Assembly: GCA_002067965.1 (NCBI GenBank)
Contig: MVRN01000084.1
Span: forward strand, 1 to 61,915
Direction: 5' to 3'
Source: Pelotomaculum sp. PtaU1.Bin035
GTDB taxonomy: Bacteria; Bacillota; Desulfotomaculia; Desulfotomaculales; Pelotomaculaceae
Length of the DNA stretch: 61,915 nt
Each line of letters begins with the position of its first letter. The first letter of the stretch is position 1. This document shows positions 39,429 through 47,919 of this stretch, piece by piece. The notes below the pieces were generated by a model. It made no database searches. It worked only from the letters and a program-made list of their open reading frames with translations, and was not told the origin of the DNA. A program made the position numbers and the translations under genes.

Positions 39429-40997
39429 TTATACTTGCCAGTACTCTCCAAACAGTTCTATCCACTTAGCCATAGCTTTGTCATTTTTCTTGGCACGGTA
39501 ATAAGAAATGCCTTGAATGGCCGTATTATATGAATTAGTTAATTTGGTAGAAAAAATATTGAAAACAGGTGAACTCGTAAAAATATACTCGTCGATATAC
39601 GAATTAGGTTTACTGGGATCCTGGATATATGGTTTTTTTATCTTACTATAGTAGTTATACGCATACCTGAACCACTGGTATACAGATTCAAAAGATAATT
39701 CAAGTTTGATTTGTGATGCTATGAAGTCAGTGAGCAATTCAAGATGGAAAGGTTTAATAATCGCACAGTTAGTTCGCTGCCACATTTTTAATAAACGTAA
39801 AAATGGCAAAAATGTTGGGCCATTTCGTTTAATTGCCTGCTCCATCCATTGCTCAGGAATCGCTGGATTAGAAGGCACCCAAAAGTCTCCTTTTGGAACC
39901 ATAAATTGTCCACGCCCACTATCAATAACAGCCAATACCGGCGTAATAACAAATTCTATTCCTTGTAAGGAGGTGCTGATACGGTGATCAGCGTTGGCTG
40001 CTACGGAATCAGGGTATCCTTGAGACAAACAATATTCCAGGTGATACGCCGTTTCCTTAACGCTTTTAGATCGATCGGAAGGCGGCGCCATTACTGTTAT
40101 CACATCGATTTGCTCTAACGGTTTAATCATGGCGCCTCGTGCAAATGTTCCGCTTAAAGAAACCTTGCATATATGCAAGCTTGATTCCTTTTCCAGCAGA
40201 TGGCATATATTTTGATAGCCAATAGCAACAGCATCCAATTCTGTTTTGGATAATGTCCATGATTCCAACATTTTACCCAGCGGCTCATCTTTGACCGAAA
40301 TTGGCTCAGCCGGCTGAACTGTCAATGGCGGCAACTCAACTCTGACACGGGGTACAGGCGCTTCTTTAAGTACTATGCTTTCTGTAGCGCCTGATGCATT
40401 AAACCTCACCTCAGGAACAGTGGCATCATCATTAACAAAACCGTTTTCTACTAAAGATATCTCGTATACGGGAATGCTTCCGATACCCTTAAATTCGCGC
40501 ATGCCAAGAAACCGGGATATGATTTGATCAAAATCCTTTAGATAGGGCTTGAATATGTCCATGGTCGTTTCATCCGTTAATATCTGGTTGGGTAGGGATT
40601 GACTAGTTAACCTGGCACTCCGGTCAACAGCATGCCCGAGATAATCGACTCCGTTAATATTGACTTTTTTGACAATACCATGGACCAGTCCAACTTTAGT
40701 GCGAAATGATAACTGTTTTGAATTAATCGTATTGATAAATTCAATTGAGGCTAGTATTCCTTCAAGGGGAATATTAAACACAACCATGATTGAATCGCCA
40801 ATATGCTTGATTATCCTGCCATTGTAACTCTTACAAATATCAGCCGCGGTTTGATTATGTTCTAATGCCAGGTCTACTCCCCGCAACTGGCCCATTTGCT
40901 TTTTAAGATGGGTAGAATCAACAAGGTCATAAAAGGCAATACATACTGCTTCCAGTACTCCTAATTCTTGATATTTTGCATGTAAGTATGTAGCCAC
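39429..40997 (-). CDS. Class III nucleotide cyclase fused to a CD-NTase-like domain
   Basis: 522 residues, soluble, two domains. Residues about 15-180 are a class III cyclase homology domain: metal Asp24 in AFYDLVDST and Asp68 in IKHIGDSIMVVF. The base-selecting pair would be Lys64 and Asp118 (VDYLGHAVD), the combination of adenylate cyclases, with Arg129 in SARL. A Pro-rich linker (about 205-240) leads to residues 245-522, which read like an OAS/CD-NTase fold: LSGTFARGAMIKPLEQID, the NPAIPEQW segment and RLLKMWQRTN...IKPFHLELL helices. The expected DxD is Q296-I-D298 and the third Asp position is Val350 (FVITP), so this half may be catalytically dead. GTG start at 40997 with GGGGGAG. Cotranscribed with the unknown gene upstream. 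Confidence 0.85.
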   Translation of the reverse strand: MATYLHAKYQELGVLEAVCIAFYDLVDSTHLKKQMGQLRGVDLALEHNQTAADICKSYNGRIIKHIGDSIMVVFNIPLEGILASIEFINTINSKQLSFRTKVGLVHGIVKKVNINGVDYLGHAVDRSARLTSQSLPNQILTDETTMDIFKPYLKDFDQIISRFLGMREFKGIGSIPVYEISLVENGFVNDDATVPEVRFNASGATESIVLKEAPVPRVRVELPPLTVQPAEPISVKDEPLGKMLESWTLSKTELDAVAIGYQNICHLLEKESSLHICKVSLSGTFARGAMIKPLEQIDVITVMAPPSDRSKSVKETAYHLEYCLSQGYPDSVAANADHRISTSLQGIEFVITPVLAVIDSGRGQFMVPKGDFWVPSNPAIPEQWMEQAIKRNGPTFLPFLRLLKMWQRTNCAIIKPFHLELLTDFIASQIKLELSFESVYQWFRYAYNYYSKIKKPYIQDPSKPNSYIDEYIFTSSPVFNIFSTKLTNSYNTAIQGISYYRAKKNDKAMAKWIELFGEYWQV

Positions 40998-41081
40998 AAT
41001 GTTCTCCCCCTTCCGCGCCCGGCCAAATGACTAACAAACAATTTATTGCTTCCATATCCCTTTTTATATATTCTATTAAAC

Positions 41082-41873
41082 TCATTTTCCAGGTGGTTTT
41101 TCCGGCCTCTTAAAGTCCAGAAGCTGGCCCATATTTGGCGGTGGTTCAAAACTTTCCGGAGAGATATGCTCAATTTCAGGAAAATATGATTTTATTTGCT
41201 CCATAACTGATCTGGTTACTTTTTGTGTTTCCTTATCTGTGTTTTCACTGGCAATGTTTAAAGCCAACCCTAGAAGAAGCATCTCATCATGCGAAAGGTT
41301 GAGTTCATATTCATTTAACGGCAGTTCATTTATTTTCGCAATAGCCATCAGACATACACCAGAGATCATTGCAAAAGATTCATTCTCAATTTTATTATTG
41401 GCTATTTCGTCATGAATATTCTTTAGCGTCCCAATAACGGCATTCAATAGTACCGCAACGTCCCCCGGTGAAATTTTCAGGTTGAATAAAGCAGAGAACA
41501 CATAACTGTCCTGCCCTGTTCGCAGGATCAGTTCCCCTCTGCTTCCAACCAAGCCTGCCATGCGCCCGCCTTCAATTTCTATTTCCAGAAGTGATCCATT
41601 AATATACAAACTTGTAACGAAATTATTTTTTAACAAGGATAAAAACTCTTGATCTTCAGTATCATCTTTTATGTACTTTTGTTTAAAAAACCGGCTGGCT
41701 TCCCCTGGTTCATAATCAACTTCAATATCCTCAACATATATGATTTGTGCTTCTATCAATTGATCCTCATAATAGTGCTCTATTAATATATACTCGCCTA
41801 TAAAATCCTCAAGCGTTTCTACTATTTCATCCACTTCAAAAATAATTTGATTGCTAATCAAATTGTAATCCAC
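41082..41873 (-). CDS. Hypothetical acidic protein, partner of the cyclase fusion
   Basis: 263 residues, strongly acidic, no signal peptide or membrane segment. The first half is rich in beta-strand-like stretches (LIEHYYEDQLIEAQIIYVED, LYINGSLLEIEIEGG). The second half is helical (DVAVLLNAVIGTLKNIHDEI, LLLGLALNIAS), ending in a Pro-rich tail. I do not recognise any family. The GTG at 41873 follows AAAGGAG; the upstream TTG at 41888 precedes that site. It ends 84 bases before the cyclase fusion in the same direction, so the pair probably forms one operon. It could be a sensor, regulator or effector for the cyclase, but nothing in the sequence decides. Confidence 0.75.
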   Translation of the reverse strand: MDYNLISNQIIFEVDEIVETLEDFIGEYILIEHYYEDQLIEAQIIYVEDIEVDYEPGEASRFFKQKYIKDDTEDQEFLSLLKNNFVTSLYINGSLLEIEIEGGRMAGLVGSRGELILRTGQDSYVFSALFNLKISPGDVAVLLNAVIGTLKNIHDEIANNKIENESFAMISGVCLMAIAKINELPLNEYELNLSHDEMLLLGLALNIASENTDKETQKVTRSVMEQIKSYFPEIEHISPESFEPPPNMGQLLDFKRPEKPPGK

Positions 41874-42022
41874 TTTTTCTCCTTTCAATAAAACAAATAA
41901 TTAAACATATTTAATATTATTTCTCTCTCATCATTTCATAAACCTGGAATAAAATATATTCTATGTGCTATGATAAATTCCTCCAAGCAAAGTAATTTAA
42001 ATAATGAAAATACTCCTGTGAA

Positions 42023-42059
42023 CATTTAAACCACCCTAAGTGATTTGGTGGTTTAAATG
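42023..42059 (-). terminator. Strong hairpin at the end of the hyd operon
   Basis: CATTTAAACCACC (42023-42035) pairs perfectly with GGTGGTTTAAATG (42047-42059), thirteen pairs with an eleven-base loop, starting seven bases after the hydA stop. The tail is not T-rich, so it may act as a 3'-end stabiliser or weak terminator. No gene lies in 41874-42065. Confidence 0.6.
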
Positions 42060-42065
42060 GGACAT

Positions 42066-43979
42066 TTATCCTATAAATTCTGGCTGTCGATATGGCGGCT
42101 TGTTTTCCTTATTATGTCCGTCATGGCTACCCTTTAACTCTCCAAAGTTAAAACCGGGCAATACGCCGCGCGGCGTGTAATATGTGTGGAGCAATTTCTT
42201 TGACATATCACCTAAAGGACGTCCAAGAAAATCCTCATAGATTTTTTTCACTGCCGGATTTTCGTGAGCCCGTCTCAATTTCTTTGAATAATCAATGCGA
42301 TCCAGGGCATCCGCCCGGTTGTGACGATAATCCAGAGATATTTCTTTATGTTCCCTGGTACCGAATACCGGTTGCCCGCCTCCACCCACACAGCCGCCCG
42401 GGCAGGCCATTATTTCCACATAGTCGAATTGTTCTCCCGCCTTCAACCTGTCCATCAATATCCTGGCGTTGCCGGTACCGTGGGCGATGGCCACTTTAAT
42501 CGGCCGCCCTTTCAATTCCACCCATGCTTCCTTCAATCCGCTGAAACCACGCAATTCCTCATAATCGAGGACGTCCAATTCCTGACCGGAAGAGAGATAA
42601 TAAGCAGTTCGCACCGCCGCTTCAATTACTCCTCCCGTAGATCCAAAGATTGCCCCGGCTCCGCTGGAAATCCCCATGGGAGTATCGTAGTCTTCATCCG
42701 GCAGGTCGTGAAAATTCAAGCCTGCCTGCCTAATCATCCTGGCCAACTCTCTGGTAGTGAGCACCCAGTCTACATCCTTCATACTGCCGGTTCCCATTTC
42801 AGGGCGGCTGGCCTCAAATTTTTTTGCCGTGCAAGGCATAATTGCCACTACTACAATTTTTTCCGGTTCTAGCCCTTCCTTTTCAGCAAAGTAAGTTTTG
42901 GTCAGAGCGCCGAACATTTCATGAGGAGATTTGCAGGTAGACAGGCTTTCAAGAAATTCAGGGTAAAAGTGCTCAGCAAACTTAACCCACCCCGGGCTGC
43001 ACGAGGAAAGCAGGGGCAGTCTGTCGTGCTTTTCCAACCTTTCCAGCAATTCGTGCGCTTCTTCCATAATGGTCAGGTCAGCGGTAAAATCTGTGGAGAA
43101 AACCTTGTCAAAGCCCAAGCGCCGTAAAGCCGCCACCAGCTTTCCGGTAACCACTGTCCCAACCGGGTAACCAAACACCTCACCCAGGGTGACCTGAATG
43201 GATGGCGCTGTCTGTACAACCACATACTTATCCGGATCTTCCAACGCCTCCCATACTGAATCCACGCATTCTTTTTCAGTAAGCGAAGCAGTGGGGCAGG
43301 CAATCACACATTGACCGCAGGTAATGCAGGCCACCCGGGAAAGGTCTTGCATGAATGCGGGAGCGATTACAGTATCATAACCCCGGTTTATCGCAGAGTA
43401 TACATTTACCTCTTGCACTTTGCTGCAAATTGCTTCACACCGGCGGCACTTGATACATTTATTATAGTCCCGGACGATAAATGAATTTTTATTTTGAATT
43501 GGAAGCTCTTTCATTTCCCCGGTATATTTAATATTTCTTATACCCAGGTTGTCCGCGATATTTTGCAGCTCACAGTTCAAGTTGCGAATACAGGTGGTAC
43601 ATTCGCGGTGGTGATCGGAAAGAAGCAGTTCCACCATTGTTTTCCTTACCCGTCTTACCCGTGGTGAAGCAGTGTGGATCACCAGCCCTTCAGTCGCAGG
43701 ATAAGCACAGGAAGCCTGAAGAGTCCTTATCCCTCCTATTTCGACTTCGACAAGGCAAACCCGGCAAGAGCCGATTTCATTTATGTGGCGCAGGTAACAC
43801 AAACTTGGAATTTCAATTCCTGCGGCATGCGCTGCTTCCAGGATATTCATTCCCTTGTCGGCTTCGACCTCCCTGCCGTCAATAGTGAGCTTGATTTTTT
43901 GGACTACTTTTTCCGGGTTGTCATAAAGTTGCCCGGTTTTCCGGACCACCGGCGCCGGCGAAAATTCCGGTTTTTTCAT
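42066..43979 (-). CDS. hydA: NADH-linked [FeFe]-hydrogenase, catalytic subunit
   Basis: 637 residues. Order: N-terminal [2Fe-2S] domain (CYLRHINEIGSCRVC, Cys91), His-Cys3 cluster (HHRECTTC...NC), two [4Fe-4S] clusters (CIKCRRCEAIC and CITCGQCVIAC), then the H-cluster domain with L1 SSCSPGW (325-331), L2 MPCTAKKFE (381-389) and L3 MACPGGCVGGGGQP. L1 has Ser in place of the second Cys of the classical TSCCPxW. It forms a trimer with HydB and HydC and, by family knowledge, couples H2 to NADH and ferredoxin (electron bifurcation or confurcation). ATG with GGAGG nine bases upstream, inside hydB (59-base overlap). Confidence 0.95.
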   Translation of the reverse strand: MKKPEFSPAPVVRKTGQLYDNPEKVVQKIKLTIDGREVEADKGMNILEAAHAAGIEIPSLCYLRHINEIGSCRVCLVEVEIGGIRTLQASCAYPATEGLVIHTASPRVRRVRKTMVELLLSDHHRECTTCIRNLNCELQNIADNLGIRNIKYTGEMKELPIQNKNSFIVRDYNKCIKCRRCEAICSKVQEVNVYSAINRGYDTVIAPAFMQDLSRVACITCGQCVIACPTASLTEKECVDSVWEALEDPDKYVVVQTAPSIQVTLGEVFGYPVGTVVTGKLVAALRRLGFDKVFSTDFTADLTIMEEAHELLERLEKHDRLPLLSSCSPGWVKFAEHFYPEFLESLSTCKSPHEMFGALTKTYFAEKEGLEPEKIVVVAIMPCTAKKFEASRPEMGTGSMKDVDWVLTTRELARMIRQAGLNFHDLPDEDYDTPMGISSGAGAIFGSTGGVIEAAVRTAYYLSSGQELDVLDYEELRGFSGLKEAWVELKGRPIKVAIAHGTGNARILMDRLKAGEQFDYVEIMACPGGCVGGGGQPVFGTREHKEISLDYRHNRADALDRIDYSKKLRRAHENPAVKKIYEDFLGRPLGDMSKKLLHTYYTPRGVLPGFNFGELKGSHDGHNKENKPPYRQPEFIG

Positions 43980-45873
43980 CTACTATAACCTCCCTTCCGG
44001 CGCCTTTCAAGATCGCTTTTTTCGGGCACTTCGCAAAACATGCCGCACACTTGACGCATTTTTCCGGATCAATGCGGTACGGCTGTTTCGGCGCGCCGGA
44101 TATTGCCCCAACTGCGCAGGCTTTGGCGCAAAGGCCGCAGGCAATACATTTTTCCTCATCGATCCTTAAGTCCAGCAATGCCTTGCAAACACCGGCCGGA
44201 CAAGTTTTGTCCCTGACATGGGCAATATACTCATCCTTAAAATAACGCAGGGTGGAAAGAACCGGATTGGGCGCGGTTTGACCAAGCCCACATAAAGAAG
44301 CGTCGCGGACATCGAATGAAAGTTCTTCCAGGACCTCCAAGTCTTCCATTTCCCCCTGGCCTTCCGTGATCCTTTTCAAGATTTCCAACATTCTTTTGGT
44401 GCCTACACGACACGGGGTACACCTGCCGCATGACTCGTCCTGAGTAAACTCCAAGTAAAAACGTGCCAGGTCAACCATACAATTATCCTCGCTCATGACG
44501 ATCATTCCGCCGGAACCCATGATTGAACCGATCTCCTTCAGGTTTTCATAGTCGATCGGCAAGTCGAGGAATTTTTCCGGAATACAACCGCCCGACGGCC
44601 CGCCGGTCTGAACAGCTTTATACCGCCTGCCGCCGGTTATGCCACCGCCGATATCAAAGACAATAGTACGCAAGGACGTGCCCATGGGTACTTCGATCAA
44701 GCCGGTATTTTTAATTTTTCCCGCCAGGGAAAAAACTTTGGTGCCCTTGCTGCCAGCGGTCCCATACCCCCGATACCGCTCCCAGCCCGCTCGCAAAATA
44801 ACCGGTATGTTGGCGAAGGTTTCAACGTTGTTAATTAAAGTAGGTTTGCCCCAAAGCCCTTCCTGTGCCGGGTAAGGGGGCCTCGGACGAGGCTCGCCAC
44901 GCTGGCCCATCACTGATTGAAGAAGCGCGGTTTCTTCTCCGCAAACAAAGGCTCCCGCGCCATAGCGCAACCCGATATCAAAATCAAAATCAGACCCAAA
45001 CAAGCCCTTGCCCAGCAAGCCAATCTCCCTGGCCTGCTCAATGGCAATTTCCAATCTATCCACCGCGACGGGATATTCCGCCCGCACATATATGTAGCCC
45101 TGATTTGCGCCAATGCAGTAAGCGGCTATAGCCATTGCTTCCAATACACTGTGCGGGTCACCTTCCAGAATGCTGCGGTCCATGAAAGCGCCCGGGTCGC
45201 CTTCATCAGCGTTGCAAACAACATATTTCGGAGTGACATCCTGAGCGGCAGTCATCTCCCACTTCCTGCCGGTTGAAAAACCGGCTCCGCCTCTACCCCG
45301 GAGACCTGATTTTTTGATGATGTCAATTACTTCTCCCGGCTGTTTGCGCAGAATGATGTCAGCCAGGGTGAAGTACCCGTCCCGGGCTATATATTCCTCA
45401 ATTTCCTCAGGATTAATTTCACCACAGTTTCGCAAGACTATTCTTTTTTGCGCTTTGAAAAAATGAATGTCATCAATACTTGGAGTCCTTATCCCTGTAT
45501 TCTCATCGCGGAAAAGCAATCTTTCAACCAACTGTCCTTTCACCAGGTGGGTTTGCACCAATTCTTTAACGTCCTCAGGTTTTACCAAGCAGTAGAATAT
45601 TTCTCCCGGATGCACCATTATGATAGGGCCGTGCTGGCAAAAACCAAAACAGCCGGTTTTAAACACCCTAACGTGTTCCTTTAATCCATGCTTGTCCAGT
45701 TCCTGTTCCAATTCCTGCCGGATGATCTGGCTTTCAGAAGATGAGCAGGCTGTCCCTGAACAAATCATGATTTGGGTCAAACCCAAGCCGTTACGGTAGC
45801 CCAACCTTTGTTTAATAAGTGGATAGTATTTCTCCTTAACCGCTTTAAGCTCTTCAATGTTCCGAACTTTCAA
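43921..45873 (-). CDS. hydB: NADH-linked [FeFe]-hydrogenase, NuoF-like FMN subunit
   Basis: 650 residues. An N-terminal thioredoxin-like [2Fe-2S] domain (CSGTACSSSE...CFGFCQHGP) is followed by the NADH/FMN domain (GLRGRGGAGFSTGRKWE, CNADEGDPGAFMDRS, GEETALLQS), the NuoF [4Fe-4S] site (SCGRCTPCRVGT plus a later Cys) and a C-terminal two-cluster ferredoxin (CIACGLCAKAC, CVKCAACFAKC). The start is put at TTG 45873 because AAAGGTG precedes it; ATG 45897 has no binding site. It overlaps hydC by 20 bases and hydA by 59. Confidence 0.95.
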   Translation of the reverse strand: MKVRNIEELKAVKEKYYPLIKQRLGYRNGLGLTQIMICSGTACSSSESQIIRQELEQELDKHGLKEHVRVFKTGCFGFCQHGPIIMVHPGEIFYCLVKPEDVKELVQTHLVKGQLVERLLFRDENTGIRTPSIDDIHFFKAQKRIVLRNCGEINPEEIEEYIARDGYFTLADIILRKQPGEVIDIIKKSGLRGRGGAGFSTGRKWEMTAAQDVTPKYVVCNADEGDPGAFMDRSILEGDPHSVLEAMAIAAYCIGANQGYIYVRAEYPVAVDRLEIAIEQAREIGLLGKGLFGSDFDFDIGLRYGAGAFVCGEETALLQSVMGQRGEPRPRPPYPAQEGLWGKPTLINNVETFANIPVILRAGWERYRGYGTAGSKGTKVFSLAGKIKNTGLIEVPMGTSLRTIVFDIGGGITGGRRYKAVQTGGPSGGCIPEKFLDLPIDYENLKEIGSIMGSGGMIVMSEDNCMVDLARFYLEFTQDESCGRCTPCRVGTKRMLEILKRITEGQGEMEDLEVLEELSFDVRDASLCGLGQTAPNPVLSTLRYFKDEYIAHVRDKTCPAGVCKALLDLRIDEEKCIACGLCAKACAVGAISGAPKQPYRIDPEKCVKCAACFAKCPKKAILKGAGREVIVDEKTGIFAGAGGPENRATL

Positions 45874-46462
45874 TTTTTTCACCTTTCCGGTACTCATGAA
45901 TTATTTTTACAACATCCTTTGCTCCAGCTTCGCCGTAGACATCGTCATTTGCCACTAGGACCGGCGCCAGTCCGCAGGCGCCGACACAGCGGGTGCTTTT
46001 TACAGTGAAAAGTTTATCTGCGGTAGTTTCCCCCTCATCGACTTTCAAGTGCTCTTTGATAGCATCCATAATTTCCTGGGCACCCTTAACATAACAGGCT
46101 GTCCCCATACAAACCTTCAGCGTGCATTTCCCTTTTGGCTCGGTTGAAAAAAGGGAATAAAAAGTAACCACCCCGTTGACCTCACTGACCGGCGTTTCAG
46201 TTTTTTCAGCTATATAAGCCTGGACGTCTTCCGGCAGGTAACCGAATATATCCTGAGCTTTATGTAAAATTCTTATCAACTGGCCGGGCTCTCTCGAATA
46301 CTGTTCAATAACGTGGTCCAAATCCTTATAACGTCTCTCCCGCTTATTATCAGCTTCTTTTACAGCTGCCGGTTTTTTAATTCTGATAGCTACATTATCC
46401 TGTTCTCTATTCACATAATCTTTTTCACCGGTCTCTTGCCGTTTTACTATCTCAGGCTCCAT
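45854..46462 (-). CDS. hydC: NADH-linked [FeFe]-hydrogenase, NuoE-like subunit
   Basis: 202 residues. After an unusual charged, probably disordered N-terminal extension of about 45 residues comes the thioredoxin-like [2Fe-2S] fold, with the four cysteines in CMGTACYVKGA and CVGACGLAPV. VNGVVTFYSLFSTEPKGK is typical of NuoE/HydC. It is the first gene of the hydCBA operon and passes electrons to HydB. Confidence 0.94.
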   Translation of the reverse strand: MEPEIVKRQETGEKDYVNREQDNVAIRIKKPAAVKEADNKRERRYKDLDHVIEQYSREPGQLIRILHKAQDIFGYLPEDVQAYIAEKTETPVSEVNGVVTFYSLFSTEPKGKCTLKVCMGTACYVKGAQEIMDAIKEHLKVDEGETTADKLFTVKSTRCVGACGLAPVLVANDDVYGEAGAKDVVKIIHEYRKGEKIESSEH

Positions 46463-46513
46463 TAAAACACCTCCCGCTTAATCTTTATTGTTTATCTTTC
46501 CACACCTTTTATA

Positions 46514-46542
46514 CAAAAAGAAAACCTGCCTTGACAGGCAGG
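46514..46542 (-). terminator. Intrinsic terminator of the glycosyltransferase gene
   Basis: CCTGCCT (46525-46531) pairs with AGGCAGG (46536-46542) around a four-base loop. On the minus strand it is followed by TTTTCTTTTT. It lies between the glycosyltransferase stop (46606) and hydC. Confidence 0.85.
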
Positions 46543-46605
46543 AGTCAGTTAGGAAATTATAGCCCAACAGCCGGTATCTAATTGATTTCTTGAAAAGCTT
46601 AATTT

Positions 46606-47757
46606 TTAATTTACAAGTGTATTTCTTTCAATTACCTGGCGGTAACAATCAACCAGTGTCGCCGTACATTTGGCAACGGACAGCATTTCAGCGTTTTGTT
46701 GTCCTCTAAGACTCATCTCTTTTCGAATATTAACGTCTTTTAGCAGGAAACAAACTTTTTCGGCAAATTGAAGCGGTTCCAATTCAGTCAGGTAACCGTC
46801 AATTCCATCTTGGATCATTTCGGAAACTCCATAAGCGGCAACAGCGACTACCGGAAGTCCAGCTGCTTTAGCTTCAGTAATGACAATGCCCTGAGTTTCA
46901 GTAACCGAGGAAAATACAAAAATATCTGATCCGGCATAACAGTTCACTACATCTGAAGGCGGCAACACTCCCGTAAATGTTACCTGTTCGCTGATGCCCA
47001 GTTCTTTTGCCCTATTCTTCAACTCCTCTTCCTCGGGACCCCCTCCTACCAAAACCAACCTGGTATTGCTGATTTCCCTGCTTACAATTATAAAACATTC
47101 CATTAGAAAATTGATATTTTTTTCTTGTCCAAGCCTTCCTACAAATAAGAGAATTTTTTCACCCGGTGGCAGGTTAAAGTGGCGCTGCAGCCAGCCCCGG
47201 TCGCCATTCTGATATTCCGCCACTTTAATTCCAGTAGGTACTATGCGAATCGGCTTCTTCACTCCTATTCCCTGTAAATAGTCTCTTATAACACCTGTTG
47301 GAACAAAGACAGCGTCGCAATAGTTACAAAAGGCCCTGCTTATTTTTTGCGCCAATTCCTTAGTAAAAGATTGTGCAAACGGTACATAATGCACATACTG
47401 CTCATACAGGGTATGATAAGTAAAAACCAGCGGTATACCCAGCATTCTCGCGTACCGCGCTCCAAGACGCCCCAGCAGGAAAGGAGAGTGTACGTGGATC
47501 AGATCAAGATTTAGCTTTTTAATAGTAGGCCTTAAACGAATGGAAAAAGGCATAGCCAAAGTAAAATCGTGGTTGGTAGGCGAAGGTATTGAAGAAAAAC
47601 GAAAAATCCGGCTTTCTTTTCGGCAGTTGCGGTAACTTGGAGCAAAGATAAAAACCTCGTGCCCATGATTTGTAAGTTCTTCAGTAAAAGTCTGAATTGA
47701 GCGGACAACACCACTCGTATAAGGTAAATAGCTGTCGGTGAAGATACCGATTTTCAC
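46606..47757 (-). CDS. GT4 glycosyltransferase, lipid-glycosyl type
   Basis: 383 residues of GT-B fold. The N-terminus MKIGIFTDSYLPYTSGVVRS and LIHVHSPFLLGRLGARYAR are typical of enzymes adding glucose or mannose to diacylglycerol or phosphatidylinositol. The donor site has FVGRLGQEKNINFLM and the E-X7-E motif in TETQGIVITEAK. It has no signal peptide and would act at the inner face of the membrane. ATG at 47757; a terminator follows. Membrane glycolipid synthesis is the likeliest role, but acceptor and donor are uncertain. Confidence 0.88.
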   Translation of the reverse strand: MKIGIFTDSYLPYTSGVVRSIQTFTEELTNHGHEVFIFAPSYRNCRKESRIFRFSSIPSPTNHDFTLAMPFSIRLRPTIKKLNLDLIHVHSPFLLGRLGARYARMLGIPLVFTYHTLYEQYVHYVPFAQSFTKELAQKISRAFCNYCDAVFVPTGVIRDYLQGIGVKKPIRIVPTGIKVAEYQNGDRGWLQRHFNLPPGEKILLFVGRLGQEKNINFLMECFIIVSREISNTRLVLVGGGPEEEELKNRAKELGISEQVTFTGVLPPSDVVNCYAGSDIFVFSSVTETQGIVITEAKAAGLPVVAVAAYGVSEMIQDGIDGYLTELEPLQFAEKVCFLLKDVNIRKEMSLRGQQNAEMLSVAKCTATLVDCYRQVIERNTLVN

Positions 47758-47919
47758 TTGCCGGACCTCCTGAGTTTTTGAATGTGGTTATCTTAGTTAT
47801 CAAGAATTATCAAGAAAATATTAACACAAATACCAGCAAGCAGCAAGGGCACCCCGCTTCGCCACATGTAATTACAGTGTGCCCCATAAAGATTACATTA
47901 TATGGTATAATTGTTTTTT

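Noticed and set aside
46550-46605. TATAAT at 46556-46561 (minus strand) as promoter of hydCBA
   Set aside because: No matching -35 sequence, and it lies before the terminator of the glycosyltransferase gene, so transcripts starting there would be stopped.
47820-47919. Hairpins of GGGCAC/GTGCCC and ATGTAAT/ATTACAT downstream of the radical SAM gene
   Set aside because: No T-run follows and the arms are short, so it is not listed as a terminator.
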